Assembly: GCA_964406445.1 (NCBI GenBank)
Contig: CAYORU010000016.1
Coordinates: forward strand, 4,303 to 68,302
Reading direction: 5' to 3'
DNA from: SG8-30 sp964406445
GTDB lineage: Bacteria > Pseudomonadota > Gammaproteobacteria > Steroidobacterales > Steroidobacteraceae
Length of the DNA: 64,000 bases
Below the pieces are notes generated by a model. It was not told where the DNA came from. It searched no databases and saw only the letters and a program-made list of their open reading frames with translations. The position numbers and the translations under genes were made by a program. This document shows, piece after piece, positions 57,236-64,000 of this stretch. Every line of letters starts with the position of its first letter. Position 1 is the first letter of the stretch.

Positions 57236-57312
57236 GACGGTGTCCGGCCGAGGGCTCGACGATTGTGGGCGGCCCGCCGCACCCGGCGCAAGCGCCGCGC
57301 GAGGGCCAGCGC

Positions 57313-59154
57313 TCACTTCGCGATCGCCGCCGCGCGGCGAAGCAGCGCGGCCAGCTGGCGAGCCGACAGCACCGGCGCGAGCGCCTGCCGCGCCCCGGGC
57401 GAGTCGAGCGCGGCGAGGCGTCGTCGCCACTCATCGTTCACCGCGAGCGGCGCGTTCCTGAGGTGCGGGGGCACGCCGCTGCCCGTGCCGAAGGCCCGGC
57501 CGTGGCCCGTCAGGACCAGCTGCCCCGAGCCTGGCACGTACGAGACTTCTTCGGCCGTGCGCGGCGCGTTGCCGATCAGCACATCGAACAGGTACATCGC
57601 CGCCCACTGGTTCTGCAGCGGACACCACGCGTCCACGCGCGCCTCGCCGGCCGCGCGCCTGGACTCCGGCACGAGCGAAGGCGGCAGGAAGAGGACGGTG
57701 CCGGGCCTGCCGTCGACGACGCGCTGCACGGCCGCGGGGACCATGCCCAGGCCGAGCAGGCGGTCCAGTCGATATGCCGCGACCTCGGGGGCGAACGCCT
57801 TCCCGCCGGCCGCCGGCAGGAACACCGCCGGGACGTCGGCGCCCTTCCAGCGCAGCGTCAAGGCCTCGCCCTGCTCCGTCGGGCTGCGGCCGACGATCTC
57901 CGCCGACGCCAGCGCGGACTCGAGTTCCTCAGGGGACCCCCCGGCGGAGAGCGCGCCGGCGCGCGCGGGCAGCTCGTCCACGGCGACGGGCGTGCTGGCG
58001 CCCTGGTAGAGGGCGGCGAGCGTGCCGCGCTCGATCACGAGCGCGGTGCCCTGGCCCCCGTAGTAGGCCCGCTGGATGCCGGTGTCGATCATCCAGACGC
58101 GGTCGGCGAGTCGCCGCCAGGCCTGCCGGCCAGTCGTCGGCGTGTGGCCGATCACGACCCGCTTCGCGCCGAAGGCGGCGAGCGTGCGGGCGAGCCGGTC
58201 CTGTTCGATGAGCGCGCCGCAGCCGGCGTTGCCGCGATACCAGAGGGGACCCATCGGCGCATGCAGCGGCGCGTCGTGCAACTCGAGCAGGCGGCGCGCC
58301 AGCGCCGCCGCCTCCGACCCGGACTCGACCGCCCGCGACAGGAGCTTCGGCATGTCGTAGAAATCCGTCGTCGCGTCGAGCAGCCCGCGCGCGACGGCCT
58401 GCTCGAGCAGCTCCGCGAACTCCACCAGCGCGTCGCGCATCGCGGCCAGGCCGGCGAGGTCGGACACCGGCAGCGCCGCGCTGACGCCCGCGTGCACGAA
58501 CAGCGTGTCGCCGATCCTGAGAGCCACCGGCTTGCCGAGCAGCCACCGGCCATAGCGGCCGCTCGCCGAGAAGGCGGCGCGATGGGCGAAGAAGCCCGGC
58601 GGGAAGCGCTCGTCGAACTCCGCGCGCGTGAGCGGGCGCGGCGCAGCCGCGACGAAACGCGCGTAGGCCGCGTCGCGCTGCGCGCGCGTCTCGTCGCCGG
58701 CAAAGGCCGCGAACTCGCCGCGGGCGACGTAGCGCAGGTCGCCGACCAGGTTCATGACGTCGTGGTTGCCGAGCACCACGTGCACGCCGCCGCCGGCCGC
58801 CGCCGCCTGCGGCTCGAGGCGCATCAGCAGGTCCAGCGAGGCGCGCGAGGCGTCGCCCCGATCCACGATGTCGCCGTTCACGACGAGACGCGCGGCGCCG
58901 CCGGCCCAGTCGCCCGAGCCGTCGATCAGCCCCGCGCCCGCGAGCGTCTCGACGAAGGCCTCGTGCGCGCCGTGCAGGTCGGACACCGCCACGACCCGCT
59001 CGACGGCGCCGATGGCGAACGCCGGCCCGGTCTCGGCGTCGGCAGTTGCCGAGAGGAGGCCGAAGAGCAAGGTCGCGCAGGCGCCGGCGAACCGGCGGTT
59101 GTCGACCGGGGTGCTATCATCACCGCAGGGAGCAGGGGCGCGGGCGACTCTCAT
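57313..59154 (-). CDS. Metallophosphoesterase fused to a degenerate FAM20/Four-jointed-like kinase domain
   Basis: A 613-aa exported protein. Residues ~45-385 are a PPP-like phosphoesterase with the metal motifs AVSDLHGAHEAF, VVNGDIVDRGDASR, VLGNHDVMNLV, FVHAGVSAALPVSDL and VIGHTPTTGRQAW, all ligands visible. Residues ~440-585 resemble FAM20C/Four-jointed secreted kinases: GKAFAPEVAAYRLDRLLGLG then VPAAVQRVV, YLFDVLIGNAPR and LVLTGHGRAFGTGSG. In active family members the corresponding segments read GNxDRH and DHGRxFG; here both Asp are replaced (Pro and Thr), so it is probably a pseudokinase. Start ATG 59154 overlaps the divergent DUF4956 ATG. Confidence 0.82.
   Translation of the reverse strand: MRVARAPAPCGDDSTPVDNRRFAGACATLLFGLLSATADAETGPAFAIGAVERVVAVSDLHGAHEAFVETLAGAGLIDGSGDWAGGAARLVVNGDIVDRGDASRASLDLLMRLEPQAAAAGGGVHVVLGNHDVMNLVGDLRYVARGEFAAFAGDETRAQRDAAYARFVAAAPRPLTRAEFDERFPPGFFAHRAAFSASGRYGRWLLGKPVALRIGDTLFVHAGVSAALPVSDLAGLAAMRDALVEFAELLEQAVARGLLDATTDFYDMPKLLSRAVESGSEAAALARRLLELHDAPLHAPMGPLWYRGNAGCGALIEQDRLARTLAAFGAKRVVIGHTPTTGRQAWRRLADRVWMIDTGIQRAYYGGQGTALVIERGTLAALYQGASTPVAVDELPARAGALSAGGSPEELESALASAEIVGRSPTEQGEALTLRWKGADVPAVFLPAAGGKAFAPEVAAYRLDRLLGLGMVPAAVQRVVDGRPGTVLFLPPSLVPESRRAAGEARVDAWCPLQNQWAAMYLFDVLIGNAPRTAEEVSYVPGSGQLVLTGHGRAFGTGSGVPPHLRNAPLAVNDEWRRRLAALDSPGARQALAPVLSARQLAALLRRAAAIAK
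59115..59120 (+). promoter_or_regulatory. Predicted -10 box for the DUF4956 gene, within the divergent phosphoesterase frame
   Basis: TATCAT, 33 bases before ATG 59153. It lies inside codons 12-14 of the divergent phosphoesterase. No -35 was convincing. Confidence 0.35.
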
Positions 59155-59854
59155 GAACGAGATCCTCAAGGGCGAGAATATCGCGTTCCTCGCGAAACTC
59201 GCCGGATACTTCCTCGCGCTCGGCGTCGGCCTCGCCGCCATCTTCAGCTACGCGCCGATGCTGCTCGAGACGAGCCAGTCGGGCGCCGCGCCCGACGAGA
59301 TCACGCAGACCCTCATCGAAGGACTGCTGGAGGAGTCGGGCCGTCGTCCGTCGCTCGAGCAGCGCACTTTCACCAGCCTCGCCGCCGTGCTGTTCGTGCT
59401 GTCCTTCTCCTTCCTGTGCACCGTGGCGCTGATGCTGCCGATCACCTGGGTGTACATGTACACGCACCGCAAGTCCTACGGCCGGACGCTGGTGGCCTCG
59501 CTGATCGTCCTGCCGATCTGCGCCACGGCGACCGTCTGGCTGATCCAGGACAGCCTGCCGCTCGCCTTCGGCCTCGCGGCGCTGGTGGCGGCGGTACGCT
59601 TCCGGATCCGCCTCGACAACGCGCTCGACGGCGTGTACGTCTTCTCCGCCATCTCGGTCGGCCTCGCCTCGGGCGTCGGGCACTTCGGCGTCGGTTTCGT
59701 CATGTCCGGCTTCTTCTGCGTCTGCGCGAGCGTGATCTGGATGATCGGCTACGGCAGGCGCGAGAAGGACGAGTTGCCGGATGCCGCCGTGGCCGGATCC
59801 GCGGCGGTGGCGCCGGCCGATGCCATCTCGGGGTCGGGACGGCAGGCGCCGTAG
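59153..59854 (+). CDS. DUF4956-like membrane protein
   Basis: A 233-aa protein with about five membrane segments. AVRFRIRLDNALDGVYVFSA and ISVGLASGVGHFGVGFV near residue 145-180 match DUF4956, a family often found next to VTC-type polyphosphate polymerases or CotH kinases. Here the neighbours are two kinase-like proteins on the opposite strand. ATG 59153 overlaps the divergent phosphoesterase start. The last 106 bases overlap the convergent secreted kinase-like gene, an unusually long tail-to-tail overlap; both tails are low-complexity. Confidence 0.75.
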   Translation: MNEILKGENIAFLAKLAGYFLALGVGLAAIFSYAPMLLETSQSGAAPDEITQTLIEGLLEESGRRPSLEQRTFTSLAAVLFVLSFSFLCTVALMLPITWVYMYTHRKSYGRTLVASLIVLPICATATVWLIQDSLPLAFGLAALVAAVRFRIRLDNALDGVYVFSAISVGLASGVGHFGVGFVMSGFFCVCASVIWMIGYGRREKDELPDAAVAGSAAVAPADAISGSGRQAP

Positions 59855-60906
59855 ACGCGTTCCTGCAGGTCCACCGGGCTCGCGAGCACCTCGAAGAACC
59901 TTCCGAGATAGCCGACGGCCCGGCGCGACGCCCAGTGGCCGAGACCCTCGGCCTCGAACTGGGCGACGATCCGTGGCTGCAGCTCCTGGAAGCGCCTGAT
60001 CGCCGCGGGCAGCTGCTGGTTGTGCGAGCACAGGCCCCGGTACACGCGCTGCCGCACGCGGCGGATGCCGAGACCCGGCGTCACCGCCGCGTATTCGGCG
60101 TCCACCAGCCCGGCCTGGTCGAAGTCGAACGGCACCACCACGTAGGGCCCGCCGCCGCCCTTCGGCCCCAGCACGCGGCCGTTGTGGCAGCAGTCCTCGT
60201 CGCCGTCGGTCGGCAGGTGCACGGACCAGTCCGTGTTGCCGATCATGTACTGGAACAGCTCGAGCAGGGTCACCTGCGCCGGATCGACGTCGCCCGGCCC
60301 CAGGGCCGGCACGCGGCGCTTCACGAGCCCGTTTCGGGCGGCGACATCGTCGATGTCCTCGATCAGGAAGGCCGGCGACTGCACCGGAAAGTAAGCGTCC
60401 TCCGTGTCCACGTAGGTCACCGCCAGCGAGCGCGTGCGGAACGCGACCGGCGAGAGCAGCGCCCAGGCGCGGTAGATCGCCTGCTCGAGCCGCACGTAGT
60501 CGCGATAGCGGCGCTCGTTCTTGCAGGCGGCCACCAGCTTGAGCCCCCGCTGCCCGGCGAACGGCGTGCCGGCCGCCTGCGCCGGGTCGAACTCGAGCCG
60601 CAGCGGCGGGAACTCGCAGACCTTGAGCCGCGTGTGGCCACGGGCGCGGACCGTGAGCGGCAGCGTGGCCCGGGTGCCGTCCGGCCGCAGGTAGCCGAGC
60701 TTCGCCGGGAGCCTCTCGCGGGCCATGCGCCCGCGCAGCAGCTCGCGCATGGGAAACTCCAGCGTGACTGCGATCTCCGCCTGTTCGTCGAAGAGACCCG
60801 CCGCGCGGGCCGCGCCGGTCGGCACGCAGAGCAGCAGGACACAGGCCGCGGCCACCCAGGGCGCCCGCGCCAGGAGCCGCTGGTCCAGCGATGCAGCCGT
60901 CGTCAT
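59749..60906 (-). CDS. Secreted CotH/FAM20-like kinase-fold protein
   Basis: A 385-aa exported protein with a signal peptide (about residues 15-36, AAACVLLLCVPTGAARAAGL). I read the rest as an atypical protein-kinase fold. FPPLRLEFDPAQAAGTPFAG then GLKLVAACKNERRYRDYVRL resembles the N-lobe of CotH. LFQYMIGNTDWSVHLPTDGD with an Asp in the catalytic position, and YVVVPFDFDQAGLVDAEYA with the metal-binding Asp, resemble the C-lobe. If so, unlike the neighbouring pseudokinase domain, this one keeps both Asp. ATG 60906 overlaps the cytochrome gene stop (ATGA). Family assignment is by eye and tentative. Confidence 0.65.
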   Translation of the reverse strand: MTTAASLDQRLLARAPWVAAACVLLLCVPTGAARAAGLFDEQAEIAVTLEFPMRELLRGRMARERLPAKLGYLRPDGTRATLPLTVRARGHTRLKVCEFPPLRLEFDPAQAAGTPFAGQRGLKLVAACKNERRYRDYVRLEQAIYRAWALLSPVAFRTRSLAVTYVDTEDAYFPVQSPAFLIEDIDDVAARNGLVKRRVPALGPGDVDPAQVTLLELFQYMIGNTDWSVHLPTDGDEDCCHNGRVLGPKGGGGPYVVVPFDFDQAGLVDAEYAAVTPGLGIRRVRQRVYRGLCSHNQQLPAAIRRFQELQPRIVAQFEAEGLGHWASRRAVGYLGRFFEVLASPVDLQERVYGACRPDPEMASAGATAADPATAASGNSSFSRLP

Positions 60907-61271
60907 GAGCCGGCGGGCGCCTTCGGATGGGTGAGCGACAGCATGTGCTCGGCGGCCGCCTGCACCTCGCGATCGCTGAGCGCCACGTCGCCGCCCCTTG
61001 CGGGCATCCCGAGGAAACCGCGCCGGGCATGCTCCGCGAGCACCGCCTGCCACAGGCGCGACCGCCCCGCCCAGTCCTCGGGCCGGCCCGTCCGTGGCGC
61101 GCCGCTCTTGCCCTCCTCGTGGCAGCCCGCGCAGACGCGCTCGTAGGCGAGCCGGCCCGCCTCGGCCGCGCCGCCTGGCGGTACGGCGGTCTCGGGGGCG
61201 GCCGGCGGAACCACCGGCCGGGCGCAGGCGGCGAGTGCGAGGACACAGGACAGCAAAATCGAACGGCGCAC
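60903..61271 (-). CDS. Cytochrome c5-like lipoprotein
   Basis: A 122-aa lipoprotein with lipobox LAAC near residue 16 and one heme site CAGCH near residue 48. The C-terminal MPARGGDVALSDREVQAAAEHML has the axial Met, as in c5-type cytochromes. AGGAGG lies eight bases before GTG 61271. It overlaps the secreted kinase-like gene (ATGA), so an electron-transfer protein is co-translated with a kinase-fold protein. The link is unexplained. Confidence 0.87.
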   Translation of the reverse strand: MRRSILLSCVLALAACARPVVPPAAPETAVPPGGAAEAGRLAYERVCAGCHEEGKSGAPRTGRPEDWAGRSRLWQAVLAEHARRGFLGMPARGGDVALSDREVQAAAEHMLSLTHPKAPAGS

Positions 61272-61349
61272 GGTCCACGCCTCCTGCTCGAGCCGACGCG
61301 CCCGCGGCGGACGCCGCGGGGCCACGGGTCGACTATATCCCCCGCAACT

Positions 61350-61364
61350 GCGGGACGGTCCCGC
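61350..61364. repeat. GGGACGGTCCC dyad with 7-bp arms
   Basis: A perfect inverted repeat with arms GCGGGAC and GTCCCGC around one G. Core identical to the tandem copies at 39710-39752. It lies in the 218-bp divergent gap before the HMG-CoA reductase gene, near 126 bp upstream of its start. The rest of that gap has no gene that I can support. Confidence 0.8.
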
Positions 61365-61489
61365 GGTATTCCGCGAGCCGCCGGCGCAAAGCGAAAGGCC
61401 CGATCGCGGGTCGTGCCACAGCCGCCGTCAGCGCAGGAAAAAGAGAGTATCCTCGCCCTGCGGTCGCGGCTTGCCATGGGAGGTCGGCG

Positions 61490-62716
61490 ATGGCTGCAGC
61501 AGACGACAGCGCTGCCCCGGCCCGCGCGGGCAAGCGGCTGCCGGCGACGACCGACTGCTCCGCCGAGGCGGCCGAGTCACGACGCGAGCGCCTGCGCGAG
61601 CTCGGCTACGGACTGGACCAGATCGCGGGCGTCGCGCCGCCGGTCGAACCTGCGACCTTGAAGGGCAGCATCGAGGGCTTCATCGGCTTCGCGCGCGTGC
61701 CCCTCGGCGTGGCGGGTCCGGTGCACATCCGCGGCGCCGCGGCGGTCGGCGAGTTCTTCGTGCCGCTCGCGACCAGCGAGGGCACGCTGGTGGCGTCCTA
61801 CCAGCACGCCTTCAACGCGATCAACCGCAGCGGCGGCGCCTCGGCCCTGTGTGCCAGCGAGCAGGTGCAGCGCGCGCCCTGCTTCGAGTTCGCGTCCCTC
61901 GCCGAGGCGGGGCAGTTCGCCGCCTGGGTGGCGGGCCAGCAGCGCCTGCTCGGCGAGGCCGCGGCCGGCACTTCACGCTTCTGCCGCCTGACCGGCCTGC
62001 AGCCGCACATCGTCGGCAACACCGTCTACCTGCGGCTGGAGTTCGTCACCGGCGACGCGGCCGGGCAGAACATGGTCACGGCCGCGGCCGAGGCGGCCTG
62101 CCGGAGCCTGCTGGCGGCCAGCGCGATCGAGCCGCGTTCCTGGCTGGTCGAGTCGGTGCTGTCCGGCGACAAGCGCGCCTCGGCGATGTCGTTTCGCGCC
62201 CCGCGCGGCCGCAACGCCAGCGCCGAGGTCGTGATCCCGGCCCGCCAGTACGCCCGCTACTGGCGGGCAAGCCCCGAAGATGCCGCGCGAGCCTGGCGGC
62301 AGGCCACCAATGGCGCCATTCAGACCGGCGCGGTCGGGCTGCAGGGCAACGTCGCGAACGCGCTCGCGGCGCTGTTCATCGCCTGCGGCCAGGACGTGGC
62401 CTGCGTGGCCGAGGCGACCACGGCGCTGACCCGCTTCGAGGTGACGCGCGAAGGCGACCTCTACGGCTCGGTCACGCTGCCGAACCTGATCGTCGGCACG
62501 GTCGGCGGCGGCACGCACCTGCCGACGGCGCAGGAATCGCTCGGCCTGCTCGGCTGTGCGGGCACGGGCCACGCGCGCAAGTTCGCCGAGATCTGCGCCG
62601 TGGTGGCGCTGGCCGGGGAACTCGCCATCGTCGGCGCCATGGCGAGCGGCGGCTTCGCCAGCGCGCACTCGAGCGGCGGGCGCAAGGGCAGGAGCGAGGC
62701 GGGAGAAGCTTCCTGA
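61490..62716 (+). CDS. Hydroxymethylglutaryl-CoA reductase
   Basis: A 408-aa HMG-CoA reductase making mevalonate (or working in reverse). GSIEGFIGFARVPLGVAGPV begins the substrate domain. The catalytic Glu is in PLATSEGTLVASY, the Lys in LSGDKRASAMSF, the Asp in ACGQDVACVA and the final His in ASAHSSGGR. VTGDAAGQNMVTAAAEAA is the NAD(P)H-binding segment, a variant of DAMGMNM. It is soluble with no membrane domain. No other mevalonate gene is in the window, and gammaproteobacteria usually use MEP, so its role is unclear. ATG 61490 is the chosen start. Confidence 0.88.
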   Translation: MAAADDSAAPARAGKRLPATTDCSAEAAESRRERLRELGYGLDQIAGVAPPVEPATLKGSIEGFIGFARVPLGVAGPVHIRGAAAVGEFFVPLATSEGTLVASYQHAFNAINRSGGASALCASEQVQRAPCFEFASLAEAGQFAAWVAGQQRLLGEAAAGTSRFCRLTGLQPHIVGNTVYLRLEFVTGDAAGQNMVTAAAEAACRSLLAASAIEPRSWLVESVLSGDKRASAMSFRAPRGRNASAEVVIPARQYARYWRASPEDAARAWRQATNGAIQTGAVGLQGNVANALAALFIACGQDVACVAEATTALTRFEVTREGDLYGSVTLPNLIVGTVGGGTHLPTAQESLGLLGCAGTGHARKFAEICAVVALAGELAIVGAMASGGFASAHSSGGRKGRSEAGEAS

Positions 62717-63438
62717 AGCGCCGCAAGCCGGTCCGGCGGTTCCTGCTGCAGAAGGTCCTCCCGCCCGTGGTGCTGCGCCTGTACCGCGCGCTCGGCGCGT
62801 CCTGGACCTACGTCACGCCCAACCTCGACCACTACCATCGCCTTGCGGCCGGCGGCCGGCCGCTGGTCGGCGCCTTCCTGCACGCGCGCACGTTCCCGCT
62901 GCTCTATTTCTTCAGCCGGCCCGGCCGGGGCCGCTGGATCCTGATGTGCTCGCAGAGCCGCGACGGCGAGGCGATGGCGAGGCTGGAGGAAGGACTCGGC
63001 TTCCGCGTTGCGCGCGGCTCCTCCGGCAAGGGCGGCGCGCGCGCGCTGGTCGAGATGATCAAGGCGCAGCGCGCCGACCCCGGGCTCGGCTCCTGCCTCG
63101 CCGTCGACGGCTCGCGCGGCCCGCGCGGCACGGCACAGCTCGGCATCCTGACGCTCGCGCAGAAGACCGGCGGGCTGGTGATGCCGGTGGCCGCCTCGGC
63201 CCGCGACGCCTGGGTGTGGAAAACGTCGTGGGATCGCAGCGTCATTCCGAAGCGCCGGGCCGAGGTGCACGTGCGCTTCGGCGAGGCATTCGAGGTGCCG
63301 GCGACGGTGGACGCGGCGGGCCTCGAACGGCTGCGCCAGCACATGGAGGTCACGCTGCTCGGCATGCATGCCGAGCTCGACCGGCACACGGGGTTCGCGG
63401 ACAGCGAGCCGTTGAAGAAGGCCGCAGGCGATCGGTGA
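62713..63438 (+). CDS. DUF374-like lysophospholipid acyltransferase
   Basis: A 241-aa acyltransferase-like protein. FLLQKVLPPVVLRLYRALGA is a membrane-associated N-terminal helix. Landmarks are MCSQSRDGEAMARLEEGLGF, RGSSGKGGARALVEMIK and VDGSRGPRGTAQLGILTLAQ, the DUF374 pattern related to LPLAT acyltransferases. The most likely start is CTG 62713, overlapping the HMG-CoA reductase stop (CTGA) with GGGAGA six bases upstream; GTG 62767 is the alternative and would cut into the conserved N-terminus. Translational coupling to the reductase is likely. Confidence 0.82.
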   Translation: MKRRKPVRRFLLQKVLPPVVLRLYRALGASWTYVTPNLDHYHRLAAGGRPLVGAFLHARTFPLLYFFSRPGRGRWILMCSQSRDGEAMARLEEGLGFRVARGSSGKGGARALVEMIKAQRADPGLGSCLAVDGSRGPRGTAQLGILTLAQKTGGLVMPVAASARDAWVWKTSWDRSVIPKRRAEVHVRFGEAFEVPATVDAAGLERLRQHMEVTLLGMHAELDRHTGFADSEPLKKAAGDR

Positions 63439-63475
63439 CCCGCGACCCGGCGGACGTCCGGTCCGCCAGGATGAG

Positions 63476-63503
63476 AAAAGGCCCGGGAGTCTCCTCCCGG
63501 GCC
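63476..63503 (-). terminator. Rho-independent terminator of groEL
   Basis: On the minus strand GGCCCGGGA, a 6-base loop and TCCCGGGCC form a 9-bp GC stem, followed by TTTT. It lies 33 bp beyond the groEL stop. On the plus strand the stem has no T-run, so it mainly serves groEL. Confidence 0.8.
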
Positions 63504-63535
63504 CTTCCGTCGAACCGCAAGATCCTGGACGAACC

Positions 63536-64000
63536 TTACATGTCCATGCCGCCCATGCCGCCGCCCGGCATCGGGGGATGGTCGTGCTCCTTCTTCGGAG
63601 CCTCGGCGATCATCACCTCGGTCGTGAGCAGCAGGCCGGCCACGGAGGCCGCGTTCTGCAGCGCCAGGCGCGTGACCTTCGTGGGATCCAGGATGCCCAT
63701 GTCGATCATGTCGCCGTACTCGCCCGTCGCGGCGTTGTAGCCGTGGCTGCCCTTGCCCTCGCGGACCCGGTTCAGCACCACCGAGCCGTCCTCGCCCGCG
63801 TTCTGGACGATCTGGCGCAGCGGCTCCTCGATCGCACGGGACAGGATGCGGATGCCGACGTTCTGGTCCTCGTTGGCGCCGGTCAACTTGTCGAGCGCCT
63901 TCTGCACGCGCACGAGCGCCACGCCGCCGCCGGGCACCACGCCTTCCTCGACGGCCGCACGGGTCGCGTGCAGCGCGTCCTCGACGCGGGCCTTCTTCTC
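63536..64000 (-). CDS. groEL: Chaperonin GroEL, C-terminal part (partial at window edge)
   Basis: The final 154 residues of GroEL are present; the gene runs off the right edge. KKARVEDALHATRAAVEEGV and VPGGGVALVRV belong to the equatorial domain, and NVGIRILSRAIEEPLRQI, DMIDMGILDPTKVTRLALQN and AASVAGLLLTTEVMI follow. The Met/Gly-rich tail ends MPGGGMGGMDM. Apart from truncation it is normal. A terminator follows. Confidence 0.98.
   Translation of the reverse strand, partial: EKKARVEDALHATRAAVEEGVVPGGGVALVRVQKALDKLTGANEDQNVGIRILSRAIEEPLRQIVQNAGEDGSVVLNRVREGKGSHGYNAATGEYGDMIDMGILDPTKVTRLALQNAASVAGLLLTTEVMIAEAPKKEHDHPPMPGGGMGGMDM

Noticed and set aside
57265..61146. 1293-aa plus-strand frame across the phosphoesterase and neighbours
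   Set aside because: It crosses several clearly supported genes on both strands and is compositionally biased, which is typical of a GC-rich shadow frame.
1..64000. tRNA, rRNA or known riboswitch
   Set aside because: No tRNA cloverleaf, rRNA or riboswitch core was recognised by eye; a cmscan/tRNAscan run would settle it.

Overview
This is about 64 kb of very GC-rich DNA (roughly 70% G+C, judged by eye) from a bacterial chromosome. Coding density is very high, with many 4-base stop/start overlaps (ATGA, GTGA, TTGA). Gene order and content point to a gammaproteobacterium: rodA-mltB-rlpA-dacA-dat-ybeD facing amgK-murU-lipA-osmC-lipB, then lptD-surA-pdxA-rsmA...apaG-apaH, waaA-kdkA, glnE and groEL. 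A 100-N scaffold gap and many MAG-style features suggest a metagenome or draft assembly. I saw no rRNA, tRNA, CRISPR array, prophage or intact transposase.

Layout. 1-5.3 kb (+): cell-wall elongation and recycling genes. 5.3-9.3 kb (-): amgK-murU (cell-wall sugar recycling), lipA, osmC and lipB; both ends of lipB lie inside repeats. 9.4-19.0 kb (+): outer-membrane assembly (lptD, surA), pdxA, rsmA, apaG and apaH. The usual rsmA-apaG junction is split by a LysR regulator, a divergent methyltransferase with a 94-aa coiled-coil partner, and a universal stress protein. 19.0-23.5 kb: small accessory enzymes (cyclase family, two GNATs, ABM monooxygenase, GST, HEHAH-motif membrane protein). 23.5-27.4 kb (-): lgt-thyA-SET-folA, plus an RlmI-like methyltransferase. 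27.5-34.1 kb: a YyaL protein, a GDT1-type transporter, a threonine dehydratase, a GFA protein, an AEC transporter, a HIT-VOC fusion and a HAD phosphatase.

34.2-38.9 kb (-): NAD synthesis genes nadA-nadB with the Nudix-type regulator nadQ. Two operator-like repeats and a consensus-like promoter lie in front of nadA. comB and a cytochrome c follow. 39-45 kb: a DUF882 protein, a type III PLP decarboxylase, the Kdo/LPS genes waaA and kdkA, a GT9 glycosyltransferase, a DUF6165 protein and a gap-interrupted repeat. 45-48 kb: a zinc-finger protein and glnE. 48-55.2 kb (-): a TetR-controlled RND efflux operon ending in a HExxH protein. 55.3-61.3 kb: a Fur-box-preceded DUF2061 protein and a 7TM-GGDEF cyclase. 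Next come a phosphoesterase fused to a degenerate FAM20/Four-jointed-like kinase domain, a DUF4956 protein, a secreted kinase-like protein and a cytochrome c lipoprotein. 61.3-64 kb: HMG-CoA reductase, a DUF374-like acyltransferase and the 3' part of groEL.

Most genes are housekeeping. The parts most worth a second look are the phosphoesterase-pseudokinase fusion and its neighbours (57.3-61.3 kb), the SET-domain protein inside the thymidylate/folate operon, and the cassette splitting rsmA from apaG. Also notable are the HIT-VOC fusion, the nadA operator/promoter layout, and a family of short GGGAC-TCCC dyad repeats that has invaded gene ends and probably broke the assembly at 44.6 kb.
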